Positions 1 through 7,802 of a DNA stretch of 32,778 nt are shown in pieces. The stretch comes from Pelagibacteraceae bacterium AG-422-D23. Lineage in GTDB: Bacteria; Pseudomonadota; Alphaproteobacteria; Pelagibacterales; Pelagibacteraceae. Both the position numbers and the translations under genes were made by a program. How positions within the stretch are numbered: the first letter of the stretch is position 1; each line of letters begins with the position of its first letter. The notes beneath the pieces are model-generated. The model saw only the letters and a program-made list of their open reading frames with translations. It ran no database searches and was not told the origin of the DNA. Location of the stretch: assembly GCA_003213615.1 (NCBI GenBank), contig QCMQ01000012.1, positions 1 through 32,778 on the forward strand, written 5' to 3'.

Positions 1-40
1 GTTGTGCTGACTTGTAAAACAAGGGACAACAAATAAAAAT

Positions 41-496
41 ATGAAGAATTTTTTTAGAAAAGTTGCCTTTGGCTTAGAACCAGATGAAAAAGCACCCTCT
101 GATCCATTAGTTTGGGCTCAAAAACAAGTTGATTCAATTCCAGACTTTAACTGGACTGGTAAACATATTTATTCCGAAAAAGAAATGAGAAAGTATTGGA
201 CAACCCAAAGAGTTGAGGAAAATACTACATTAAGAAGAAAATATAAAAATGATCCAGAAGGTTTGAGAAGAGCTGAACGTAAATTAGAGGCCGATACTGG
301 AAAACAGCTTTGGCCTGCTAATGAATTATGCATTAGACATTCTGAAGGTTTGAGAAGTGATCACCCAGTTTTGGCTAAGCTTTGGTATTTTTGGGGAAAT
401 CATTTTACGATAAGTGACACACAAACATTAGGTTCATATTCTACTGGAGCTTATCAGAGAGAGTTCATCAGAGCTAATATGGACAAAAAATTTTGA
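41..496 (+). CDS. DUF1800 family protein, N-terminal fragment (frameshifted)
   Basis: This is the first 151 residues of a DUF1800 protein; the rest follows at 501-1487 in the +1 frame. The segment ends in RANMDKKF and a TGA. Skipping one base there gives KKFETMATEATLAWPM, which joins smoothly to the next fragment. The two parts together would be about 480 residues, a normal length for the family. DUF1800 proteins are of unknown function and are usually encoded beside DUF1501 proteins, as here. The fragment has no obvious signal peptide of its own. The break lies in an A6T4 homopolymer, so a sequencing or assembly indel, a real mutation or recoding are all possible. The family call rests mainly on the downstream half. 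Confidence 0.7.
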   Translation: MKNFFRKVAFGLEPDEKAPSDPLVWAQKQVDSIPDFNWTGKHIYSEKEMRKYWTTQRVEENTTLRRKYKNDPEGLRRAERKLEADTGKQLWPANELCIRHSEGLRSDHPVLAKLWYFWGNHFTISDTQTLGSYSTGAYQREFIRANMDKKF

Positions 497-500
497 GACA

Positions 501-1487
501 ATGGCTACAGAAGCAACTCTAGCTTGGCCAATGATTATGCACTTGGATAATAAAGATAATATTGGACCTAAATCAATAAGTGGTAAAGAGGAATGGAGAA
601 GAAAAGAAAAAGAACCAGCTACTATCAATGAAAACCATGCGAGAGAACTTATGGAGCTACATACTATTTCTCCTGATGGAGGTTATACACAAGAGGATGT
701 AATTGAACTTGCAAAAATTATGACAGGATGGAGACCTAAATGGAGCAAAGGCCGAGATCATGGTAATGATGTAAAATTTGATAGAGAAAGACATGAACCA
801 GGGAAGAAACAAGTATTAGGAAAAGTTTATAAAAGTGGAAAAAAGGGTTTGGAACTTGCAATAAAAGATTTAGTTAATCATCCATCTTGCAAAGAGTTTA
901 TTGCAACAAAACTTTGTAGATATTTAATTACCGATGAACCAACACCTCAAATGATTGCTCCAGTTATAAAAGCTTGGGAACAATCAGATGGCTTTTTACC
1001 AGAAGTTCATAAAGCTGCAATTCAAGTTGCATTTGAATACAATGATAAATATAAAAAATTTCAAAATCCTGAAAACTGGTGGCTTACAACAATTAATATG
1101 TCTGGATCAACTTACTCTTATCCAACTAAAGAGAAATTAATTGATAGTCATCCACTAGGCATCAAACCTTTTGGAGAAATTAGCTGGCAAGGATGGTTCT
1201 TAGAAGATTTAGGTTGTCATCCCTATAGACAAAAACAACCAAATGGATTTTCAGATCTAGAAAAAGACTGGCTATCAACGGAATTAATTATAAGAAGAAT
1301 AATGTTCGCTAAAAAAGCTTTCCATAAATACAATGTGAAAGATCAAATAGATGATAACATTCATGAAAAAATAATTCGTAATAATTTTGATAACCCGGAT
1401 AAAATTCTAAAAATCGTATCGAAAGCAAAGACTAACGAGGAAAAACATATTATATTATTTAACTTACCGGAGGTATTAAAAGCATGA
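501..1487 (+). CDS. DUF1800 family protein, C-terminal fragment
   Basis: This 328-residue segment carries the hallmark of DUF1800: NENHARELMELHTISPDGGY followed by TQEDV and a MTGWR segment, about residues 43-78. The biochemical role of the family is unknown. Members normally sit next to a Tat-exported DUF1501 protein, and that gene starts here with a 4-base ATGA overlap, so the two are translationally coupled. The ATG at 501 is probably not the true start, because the preceding fragment at 41-496 continues into this frame if one base is skipped near 494. I read the pair as one gene interrupted by a frameshift. Confidence 0.8.
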   Translation: MATEATLAWPMIMHLDNKDNIGPKSISGKEEWRRKEKEPATINENHARELMELHTISPDGGYTQEDVIELAKIMTGWRPKWSKGRDHGNDVKFDRERHEPGKKQVLGKVYKSGKKGLELAIKDLVNHPSCKEFIATKLCRYLITDEPTPQMIAPVIKAWEQSDGFLPEVHKAAIQVAFEYNDKYKKFQNPENWWLTTINMSGSTYSYPTKEKLIDSHPLGIKPFGEISWQGWFLEDLGCHPYRQKQPNGFSDLEKDWLSTELIIRRIMFAKKAFHKYNVKDQIDDNIHEKIIRNNFDNPDKILKIVSKAKTNEEKHIILFNLPEVLKA

Positions 1488-2644
1488 AGATAACAAGAAG
1501 AGATTTTTTAAAAGGTACTGCAACTTCTTTGTTTTTAGCTGGATTTAATTTCCCAGTTTTAGCTTCAACTTCCAAAAAGAAAAATTTAATTGTTATAATG
1601 CTTAGAGGCGGAATGGACGGTCTTTGTGCTGTTCCTGTTATTGGAGACAAAAGTTTTGAAAAAATAAGAAAAGGTATTTTAATTGAAAATCCAATGAGAC
1701 TTGATTCTGACTTTGCTTTGCATCCTAAGTTAAGAGGATTTAGTGAATGTTGGCACGATAATACTGGTGCAATCGTTCATGCAACTAGCATTCCATATAC
1801 AGCTCGATCACATTTTGAAGGACAAAATTTAATGGAGTCAGGTGGAAGAGTTCCTTATCAAGAAAAAACAGGTTGGCTTGGACGAGGTATGAAACTTGCT
1901 AATCTTAAGGGAGAAGGTTTGGCTTTATCTTTACCAATGCCATTATTATTAAGAGGTGTTCCAAAAAATGATAATTATTATCCATCAGATGGAAAACTCC
2001 CAAGAGAAGAAACGCTTGAGCTTTTAAAATCAGTTTACGCAGATAGTTCAGAAGAAGAATTATTAGATATGATGAATTTTATTAAAAAACGTAAAAATGA
2101 ACAGATGGGTACTGGCGCAAGTTACGATAAAAGAAATAACAAAAACCTCGCAATGAGAGCAGGACAACTTTTGTCTAATCCAAATGGCCCTAGAGTTGCA
2201 GTGTTTGAAGTAAATGGTTTTGATACTCATGCAGCACAAGGTGGAATTAATGGTACTCATACAAAATGTTTAGTTGAAATGGATACAATTATTCAAAATT
2301 TAAAAATATCTCGAAAAACTTATGCAAATTCAATCATCTTAACGGTTACAGAATTCGGTAGAACAATTAAAAAAAATGGCGGAAATGGAACAGAGCATGG
2401 GTATGGAACCGCAGTATTCTTAGCTGGAGGTTTAGTGAAGAAAAGCCAAGTTCATACTGATTGGCCAGGACTAAAACGAAAAGAACTTTTTGATGGAAGA
2501 GATTTAAATGCTACGATTGATGCACGATCGGTTTACGCATCTGCAATGTCTACAGTATTTGATTTAGATTTTAAAAGAATTCAAAAAGAAGTTTTCTTTG
2601 GAGATCAATTACAAAATTTATCTGACAAGCTTTTCAAAGCTTAA
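1484..2644 (+). CDS. DUF1501 family protein with Tat signal
   Basis: A 386-residue protein beginning MKITRRDFLKGTATSLFLAG, a clear twin-arginine signal (RRDFLK), so it is exported folded, probably with a cofactor or metal. The mature start KNLIVIMLRGGMDGL and later motifs (NGFDTHA near residues 246-252, TVTEFGRT near 287-294, GTEHGYGTA near 302-310) are typical of DUF1501. That family belongs to the alkaline phosphatase/sulfatase fold, so a hydrolase or transferase acting on a phosphate or sulfate ester is possible but unproven. It overlaps the upstream DUF1800 gene by 4 bases and the downstream lyase-like gene by 1 base (TAATG), which indicates one operon. The substrate is unknown. Confidence 0.88.
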   Translation: MKITRRDFLKGTATSLFLAGFNFPVLASTSKKKNLIVIMLRGGMDGLCAVPVIGDKSFEKIRKGILIENPMRLDSDFALHPKLRGFSECWHDNTGAIVHATSIPYTARSHFEGQNLMESGGRVPYQEKTGWLGRGMKLANLKGEGLALSLPMPLLLRGVPKNDNYYPSDGKLPREETLELLKSVYADSSEEELLDMMNFIKKRKNEQMGTGASYDKRNNKNLAMRAGQLLSNPNGPRVAVFEVNGFDTHAAQGGINGTHTKCLVEMDTIIQNLKISRKTYANSIILTVTEFGRTIKKNGGNGTEHGYGTAVFLAGGLVKKSQVHTDWPGLKRKELFDGRDLNATIDARSVYASAMSTVFDLDFKRIQKEVFFGDQLQNLSDKLFKA

Positions 2645-3483
2645 TGAAAAAAATTATATTAATCATCTCATTTATATTATTTTCTAGCACAGCCTTTTCA
2701 GATAGCCATAAAGTTAAATTCAAAGATATTAAGGGTTATAAGAAACAATTTATTTCTATGCATAAAAAAAAAGTAAATAGAATTATAGAAGTAAAAGCAT
2801 CAGAGGGATTTCCAGTATATGAAGGAGAAACAAGTATTCAAGTTACAGTAAATAGAGAAGATGCAGGTTGTGGCACAGGAAAAGCACAAACAACTCAAAT
2901 TCAATGTGATGGTAGAGGTAATAGAAGTAGACAAGAATTAAATTTGGGTGATATGAAACTTAAAAATAAAGAACATATTTTTGAGTACGCTGTTTATTTT
3001 GATGAAACTTATGAACCTTTAAAAAAAGGTGCTGTAGTAATAATTGGACAGATGCATACTGACAACAAAGCAAAAGGTTGTCATAGCTGTTGTCATTTTT
3101 GGGCTCAAGATTTTAAATATAAAGGGGAGCATTATTATAGTTGGGCTAGTAAAGCAGCCTATTCATCTGAACCTGTTGTCATTGGAAAAATTGAGGATCT
3201 AAAAGGAAAATGGACACATTTAAAGTTTCATGTTCTTTGGAAATTGGATGAAACAGGTAGGTTTAAAATTTATAAAAATAATGAAGTTATCGCAGATCTT
3301 AAAAATATAAAAACTTTAGCTGAAACATGTACTGGCGGGTATATGAAATTTGGAATTTATAGGCATCGTACAATTGGTTATTGGAATTCTGATTGGGAAA
3401 GTTTACCAGATCAAAGAGTTTATTTAGACAGTATAGTTTTTAGAAAGCCAAAAAAAGAAGAGAAATTTAAAAATCAAAAATAA
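2644..3483 (+). CDS. Secreted polysaccharide lyase-like protein
   Basis: A 279-residue protein with a Sec signal peptide (MKKIILIISFILFSSTAFS, cleavage near residue 20). The body resembles the heparin-lyase-I-like polysaccharide lyase fold (concanavalin-like jelly roll). Visible pieces include a RQELN strand, EYAVYFDE, a GQMHTD segment whose His could be catalytic, WTHLKFHVLW followed by a DETGRFKIYKNNE strand (the usual partial-ligand and N-G turn), and a KFGIYRHR segment near the end. Several cysteines, including HSCCHF near residues 150-155, could form disulfides. It is the last gene of the DUF1800-DUF1501 operon. Assignment is by pattern only. A non-catalytic glycan-binding lectin is the main alternative. 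Confidence 0.6.
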   Translation: MKKIILIISFILFSSTAFSDSHKVKFKDIKGYKKQFISMHKKKVNRIIEVKASEGFPVYEGETSIQVTVNREDAGCGTGKAQTTQIQCDGRGNRSRQELNLGDMKLKNKEHIFEYAVYFDETYEPLKKGAVVIIGQMHTDNKAKGCHSCCHFWAQDFKYKGEHYYSWASKAAYSSEPVVIGKIEDLKGKWTHLKFHVLWKLDETGRFKIYKNNEVIADLKNIKTLAETCTGGYMKFGIYRHRTIGYWNSDWESLPDQRVYLDSIVFRKPKKEEKFKNQK

Positions 3484-3772
3484 AAAAATTTTAAAAAAAA
3501 TTAAATAATTTTATACAAGTAAAAGTTGAATAAAATTTTTACAAAAGCTATTTTCACATTGTTATTTAAGCTTTTTTAGTGCGACAAATAGGTGTAACAT
3601 TTATTTATGAAAGGTTTAGCCAGGCTTAATTGCCAGTAAACATTACAACTTATTAATTATTAAAGTTTTTTTTATAACACTAATTGTTCTAATTAGTTTT
3701 TCAAATTTAAAAGCAGAAGAAAAAAAAGATAAAAAAGAGAAAGATTGTATCTACTGCGAAAAGTATGAAACT

Positions 3773-4318
3773 ATGGGCGATTGGCCTGAAAGCGAAAGAC
3801 CGGCAGCATTTATTTATGAGGAAATAGAATATCCAAATGGAATGTTTGGCTCACACTTAACATCAAGCAAACAAATGAAGGGTGAAGCAGGAAAAAAAGT
3901 TTATCAAAGATTTGTAAAAGGCAAGAGTAGTTTAAATAAATATCAACATCATATGATACGAGATATGGCCTATTTTGAGGCACTTTACAATGAGATGTTA
4001 AATGACAAAAAAGCTAAAGTTGAAACTTTGGAAGGATTAAAAAAAGGTAGAGAGGCCATGAGAATGAGTTTGAACATTTCACCAAAAGCAAAATCTTCAG
4101 AAGCTGTTCTTAAATTTTGGGCAACAGGCAAAATGCTTTACGCGGCATATAAAAAAAATAAAAAGAAAAAAAAAAAGAAGGCAAAAAAATTAACACCAGA
4201 AATTACCGAGCGTGCTGCAGTCCTAGCTAATTTAAAAAAACAAATTGCAACAGCTAAGGTAAATGCTCAAAGAGCTGCTACTATTAAAGCACAAGAAAAT
4301 ATAGAGGGAGGAAATTAA
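3773..4318 (+). CDS. Unrecognised secreted Lys-rich protein; true start lies upstream
   Basis: I do not recognise the family. From the first ATG it is 181 residues, but the same frame is open back to a TAG at 3617-3619. That upstream stretch encodes a convincing export signal (LLIIKVFFITLIVLISFS then NLKA|EE, about 3650-3721), followed by a Lys/Glu-rich linker and a CIYC motif. It has no ATG, GTG or TTG, so the real start is either non-canonical (ATT at 3656 or 3659) or lost to a mutation or sequence error (AGTAAA at 3635 could be a damaged ATGAAA). The central part is helical and hydrophilic. A lysine run at about residues 125-138 precedes an Ala/Lys-rich C-terminal helix. It lies 5 bases before the Met-rich protein gene and is probably co-expressed with it. 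Confidence 0.6.
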   Translation: MGDWPESERPAAFIYEEIEYPNGMFGSHLTSSKQMKGEAGKKVYQRFVKGKSSLNKYQHHMIRDMAYFEALYNEMLNDKKAKVETLEGLKKGREAMRMSLNISPKAKSSEAVLKFWATGKMLYAAYKKNKKKKKKKAKKLTPEITERAAVLANLKKQIATAKVNAQRAATIKAQENIEGGN

Positions 4319-4323
4319 CTACC

Positions 4324-6765
4324 TTGAAAATTATAATTAAAACTTTTTTAATATTTTTTTTATTTTTAAATTTCACTGTAAAAGCAAATGATATAGCTGC
4401 AATGTCTGGCATTTCAGAGGCAGCAGGAAATTCTGCTCAAGCTGCAGCAGACCAATTGACGGCTGATGCAGGCAAAGTTGTTGAAAATATTTCTGGTGCA
4501 ACAGAAGCTTTAGGAGAGGCAAAAAGTGAAATAGGTAAAGCCTTGGATATATCTATTGCTCAGGCTGAAACAGCAATGCAATTTGCAACTGAAAGTTTAG
4601 CAAAAGGAGACATTACTTCTGCAGTACAGGCAATGTCGTTGGTTGAAGGTGTAACTGATATGGCTTTAGGAGCCATTCCAGATCCTACAGCTTTAGATAT
4701 GACTGGAATAGATTTTGCAAAAGATTTTTCTCCTGAGGAAATGGCTGCTTTATCAAGTATAGCGGGCCAAATGGGTGCTGGGAAAGTTGTATCATTACAA
4801 AAAATGGCAGGCCAGATGAATGCTTTAGATGCTGCTGGATTTGATGCAAAAGGAATGATGGGATCTCTAGACTCCCAAGGTATTGGAATGGGAGCTGCTA
4901 TGGAAGGGTTGTCAAATTCAGGTTTGGTAAATATGGAGGCCATAACTGGTTCAGCTAATTTTGATATGGCAAATTTTAATCCAGGAAATTTTGCTTCTAT
5001 GAATGTTGCAGAAATGGGAATGAATCCAGCAATGATGGCAGGAGCATTGAATGCATTGCCAGTTGGTGCTGCAACTGCTGCACTCGAAACCTTAGCAAGT
5101 AATCCTGAGGCAATGGGTCAAATGAGTCAATCAATGACTGGTGCAATAGCAGCTACTATGAGTGCCAAAGGCATGGGTGAAGAAATGATGAAGAGTATGG
5201 AGACAAGCATTGGAATACAAGGAATGACAGATATGGCAAAAGGCATGGGTGGTATTGAGGGAATGCAAGAAATTGGAAAAGCAATGCAAGAGATGGGAAT
5301 TGACCAAATGGCTCAAACACTGCAAACAGCATTTGCAAATCCAGAAGTTGGCATTACCTCTGCAATGTCAGGTACTGTTGGCATGATAAGCCAAGCTATC
5401 TCTGGAAAAGCACCAAAAGAGCAGAACGCTATTCAAAAGGGAATGGAGATGAAAGATTCTTTTGCAAATAATATGTCTGCGCCCGAAGCTTTGGAAATGC
5501 CAGAAAATATAAGTGAATCAGGAATGATGATGGGTGCAATGATTATGGCAAAACCATCTTTAGCTGGAGGATTACCTGGTGCAATGGCACCACCTGAAGG
5601 AATGACAGCATTAGGTATGGGAGAAGCTTTAGATCCAAATAATCCAGCAGGTACAATGATGGGTGGAGTTATGGAAAACATGTCTAAAACAGATATGGGT
5701 GAGGCAATGGCAAACATGACTGGAATGGAAGTTGGAGAAATGGATAAATTAGGAATGGCTGATATGGCAATGCAAACAGGTTTAACACCTGGAATGGTAG
5801 CAAGTATGGGTGCGGCTGGAATGGCAGGAATGGATGTATCAACAATTATGTCAACTAATGTTGCTGGACTTGGTAGCAAAGCAGTTCAAGGGGTAGCAGA
5901 TATGGCTAAGTCAGGAAATTTATCTGCTGGTCAAATGGGAGATATGATGGAGATTGGATTGGTCAACCAAGGAACAATGGCCGCAATGGGAGCTGAAGGA
6001 ATGAAAGAATTAAGTGGAGCCATGGGAATGGAAGGTGGTGACATGGGATTAGCAGCAATGAGTGGTGGAATGGTTGGAATGGGAGAAATGAATTTAGATG
6101 CACAAATGAATCCAGAAATGGCGGCAAGTATGGGTTTAGCAGGAAGTCCTGAAGGTGCTAAATTAGGAGATATAATGGGTGGAACACCTGAAGGATTAGA
6201 AGGGGGTATAAAAGGTGGAATGAATTTAGGACAAGTCTCTGCTGCAATGGGAACAGGAGTTGATCCTGGAGCTGCAATTGGAAATGTAGCAGGTGCTGCG
6301 ATGGCAGCTGAAGGAGCAGGTGGATTAGCAAGTGCTGCAATGGGATCAGCTATGGCTGCTCAAGGAGTAGCTGCGTCAGCTATGGGTTCTCATGCAATGG
6401 GAGCAGCAATGGGAATGGAAGGCATGGGCGAAGGCGAAATGGGTAAAGCCATGGGTGGTGCTATGCAAGATGGAATGTCCGGAACAATGGGTGGAGCTAT
6501 GGCTGGTGCTATGGCCGGAGGCCCAGCTGGTCCAGGAGATATGGGTCCAATGGGTGACATGGGTCCAATGGGAGGACCTGAAGGAGGACCTATGGGAGAT
6601 ATGGGCCCTATGGGCGATCCTGGTGGTGCAATGGGTAATATTGGTGGAGCAGTAGATGGTGCTATGGGGAACCCAGGTGCTCCAGGTGATCCAGGACCAG
6701 GCGGTCCAGCTGGACCAGGACAACCAGGCGCTCCAGGTGATCCAGGTCCAAAAGATCCAAAGTAA
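4324..6765 (+). CDS. Giant exported Met/Gly/Ala-rich low-complexity protein with collagen-like tail
   Basis: An 813-residue protein starting at TTG (4324). This start is chosen because it gives a clean signal peptide (MKIIIKTFLIFFLFLNFTVKA|ND) and a GGAGG lies 13 bases upstream; the first ATG would delete the signal. Residues 22-200 look like amphipathic Ala-rich helices. From about 200 onward the chain is built of degenerate short blocks such as MGMNPAMMAG, GMGEEMMKSM and MGGAMAGAMAGG. By hand count Met is about 110 of 813 residues. I see no Cys, Trp, Tyr or Arg. From about residue 732 there are Gly-X-Y runs (GDMGPMGDMGPM, then GAPGDPGPGGPAGP), ending GPKDPK. No family recognised. It may be an extracellular matrix, adhesive or metal/oxidant-interacting protein. 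The reading frame is intact over 2.4 kb, so it is maintained. Confidence 0.75.
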   Translation: MKIIIKTFLIFFLFLNFTVKANDIAAMSGISEAAGNSAQAAADQLTADAGKVVENISGATEALGEAKSEIGKALDISIAQAETAMQFATESLAKGDITSAVQAMSLVEGVTDMALGAIPDPTALDMTGIDFAKDFSPEEMAALSSIAGQMGAGKVVSLQKMAGQMNALDAAGFDAKGMMGSLDSQGIGMGAAMEGLSNSGLVNMEAITGSANFDMANFNPGNFASMNVAEMGMNPAMMAGALNALPVGAATAALETLASNPEAMGQMSQSMTGAIAATMSAKGMGEEMMKSMETSIGIQGMTDMAKGMGGIEGMQEIGKAMQEMGIDQMAQTLQTAFANPEVGITSAMSGTVGMISQAISGKAPKEQNAIQKGMEMKDSFANNMSAPEALEMPENISESGMMMGAMIMAKPSLAGGLPGAMAPPEGMTALGMGEALDPNNPAGTMMGGVMENMSKTDMGEAMANMTGMEVGEMDKLGMADMAMQTGLTPGMVASMGAAGMAGMDVSTIMSTNVAGLGSKAVQGVADMAKSGNLSAGQMGDMMEIGLVNQGTMAAMGAEGMKELSGAMGMEGGDMGLAAMSGGMVGMGEMNLDAQMNPEMAASMGLAGSPEGAKLGDIMGGTPEGLEGGIKGGMNLGQVSAAMGTGVDPGAAIGNVAGAAMAAEGAGGLASAAMGSAMAAQGVAASAMGSHAMGAAMGMEGMGEGEMGKAMGGAMQDGMSGTMGGAMAGAMAGGPAGPGDMGPMGDMGPMGGPEGGPMGDMGPMGDPGGAMGNIGGAVDGAMGNPGAPGDPGPGGPAGPGQPGAPGDPGPKDPK

Positions 6766-6772
6766 AAATATA

Positions 6773-7783
6773 ATGTTTATAAGATTTGTTTTATTAATTT
6801 TTTTTTTTAATCTGATTTCAAATACATCTTATTCAGAATCTAGATTTGGAGAGTTGACTGAAATGCGTGATGAAAAAATGCGAGGTAAAGATGGTCAATG
6901 GGTTAGACCTCATCCAGGACCTTTTATTTGGAACCATATCGAAAAAGAAAAAGGAAATTTCACTTGGGAAGAAGCAGATAAATATGTTGTTTATGCCCAA
7001 GAACATAATCAAACAATTTTAGCTACTATTTGGCCTCATGCAAATTGGGAGCAAAAATCTTGTAAGAGAAAAAAAGCAAGAAGTCCATTTGGAAAAAAAT
7101 TTACCAAATATTTAAGTAAACCTTGCTCAATGGATGATTACAAAAATTTCCTTTTAAAATTAGTTGATCGTTATGACGGAGATGGTTCAAATGATATGCC
7201 CGGCCTAACTAAACCAATTATATATTGGGATATAATGAACGAGCCTGAGTTTAAAATGTTCTTCAAAGGAAGTGAGGAAGACTTTGTTGAAATATTTAAT
7301 TTTTCTTCCAAAGTAATTAAAGAAAAACAGCCAGATGCAGTCATTGTTATGGCTGGTGCTGCAGGAATGTTTCCAGAAAATAAAAAATATTGGAAATCTG
7401 CTTTACCAAAAATTAAAGACCATTTTGATATTGCAAACATTCATCATATAAGCGGTCCTGACGGACAATGTGATAAAGAGCTTTGGGTAGATGAATTTGC
7501 AGCCTTGTTAAAAAGTATAGATGTAAATAAACCTATCTGGTTAACTGAAGCTATGACATGTGGTCCCCCAGTAAAAGCTTGGGTGAATGCATTTTTAAAT
7601 GGTGCTGAATTAATTATTGATGTGGGTGTAAATGCTCCAGGAAGAAAAATGAGCAAAAAGGGTAGAAAAAAATTAAATGAATTTATTGCTGAGTATGATG
7701 GATTTACATCAATAAAAAGTATTTCAGATAAAAAAGTAGAATTTACTTACAAAGATGGTTCTTCAAAAACTTTAGAATTTTAG
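6773..7783 (+). CDS. Secreted glycoside hydrolase, clan GH-A-like TIM barrel
   Basis: The start is placed at the ATG at 6773, 7 bases after the Met-rich gene, because it gives a signal peptide (MFIRFVLLIFFFNLISNTSYS|ES); the frame is open further upstream only as a shadow of that gene. The product is 336 residues. WNHIEKEKGNFTWEEADKYV and ILATIWPHANW match early barrel strands of clan GH-A enzymes. WDIMNEPEF places a likely acid/base Glu at 157 and IWLTEAM a likely nucleophile Glu at 259, spaced as expected for a retaining enzyme. The exact family (GH5, GH39, GH42 or other) cannot be fixed by eye. With the nearby lyase-like protein and sulfatase it points to extracellular glycan processing. 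Confidence 0.72.
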   Translation: MFIRFVLLIFFFNLISNTSYSESRFGELTEMRDEKMRGKDGQWVRPHPGPFIWNHIEKEKGNFTWEEADKYVVYAQEHNQTILATIWPHANWEQKSCKRKKARSPFGKKFTKYLSKPCSMDDYKNFLLKLVDRYDGDGSNDMPGLTKPIIYWDIMNEPEFKMFFKGSEEDFVEIFNFSSKVIKEKQPDAVIVMAGAAGMFPENKKYWKSALPKIKDHFDIANIHHISGPDGQCDKELWVDEFAALLKSIDVNKPIWLTEAMTCGPPVKAWVNAFLNGAELIIDVGVNAPGRKMSKKGRKKLNEFIAEYDGFTSIKSISDKKVEFTYKDGSSKTLEF

Positions 7784-7802
7784 ATAAGTTATTTTTAAAC
7801 TT

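Noticed and set aside
1..30. Imperfect hairpin (CTTGT/ACAAG with outer GTTGT/ACAAC) before the DUF1800 gene
   Set aside because: It has no T-run and an internal loop; it could be chance in an AT-rich leader, so it is not listed as a terminator.
3484..3640. Possible riboswitch or small RNA between the lyase-like gene and the 3773 gene
   Set aside because: No known aptamer consensus and no stable paired stem could be found; only AT-rich sequence is present.
4560..5879. Several minus-strand frames opposite the Met-rich gene
   Set aside because: They are antisense shadows of repetitive codons, with no domains or start signals.
6392..6655. Open frame of 87 codons inside the Met-rich gene
   Set aside because: It is a +1-frame shadow of the repetitive ATG-GG sequence; the product is a Trp/Gln/Val-rich artefact with no ribosome-binding site.
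6656..6772. Upstream extension of the glycoside hydrolase frame
   Set aside because: It overlaps the Met-rich gene and reads as Gln-rich shadow sequence. The ATG at 6773 restores a signal peptide.
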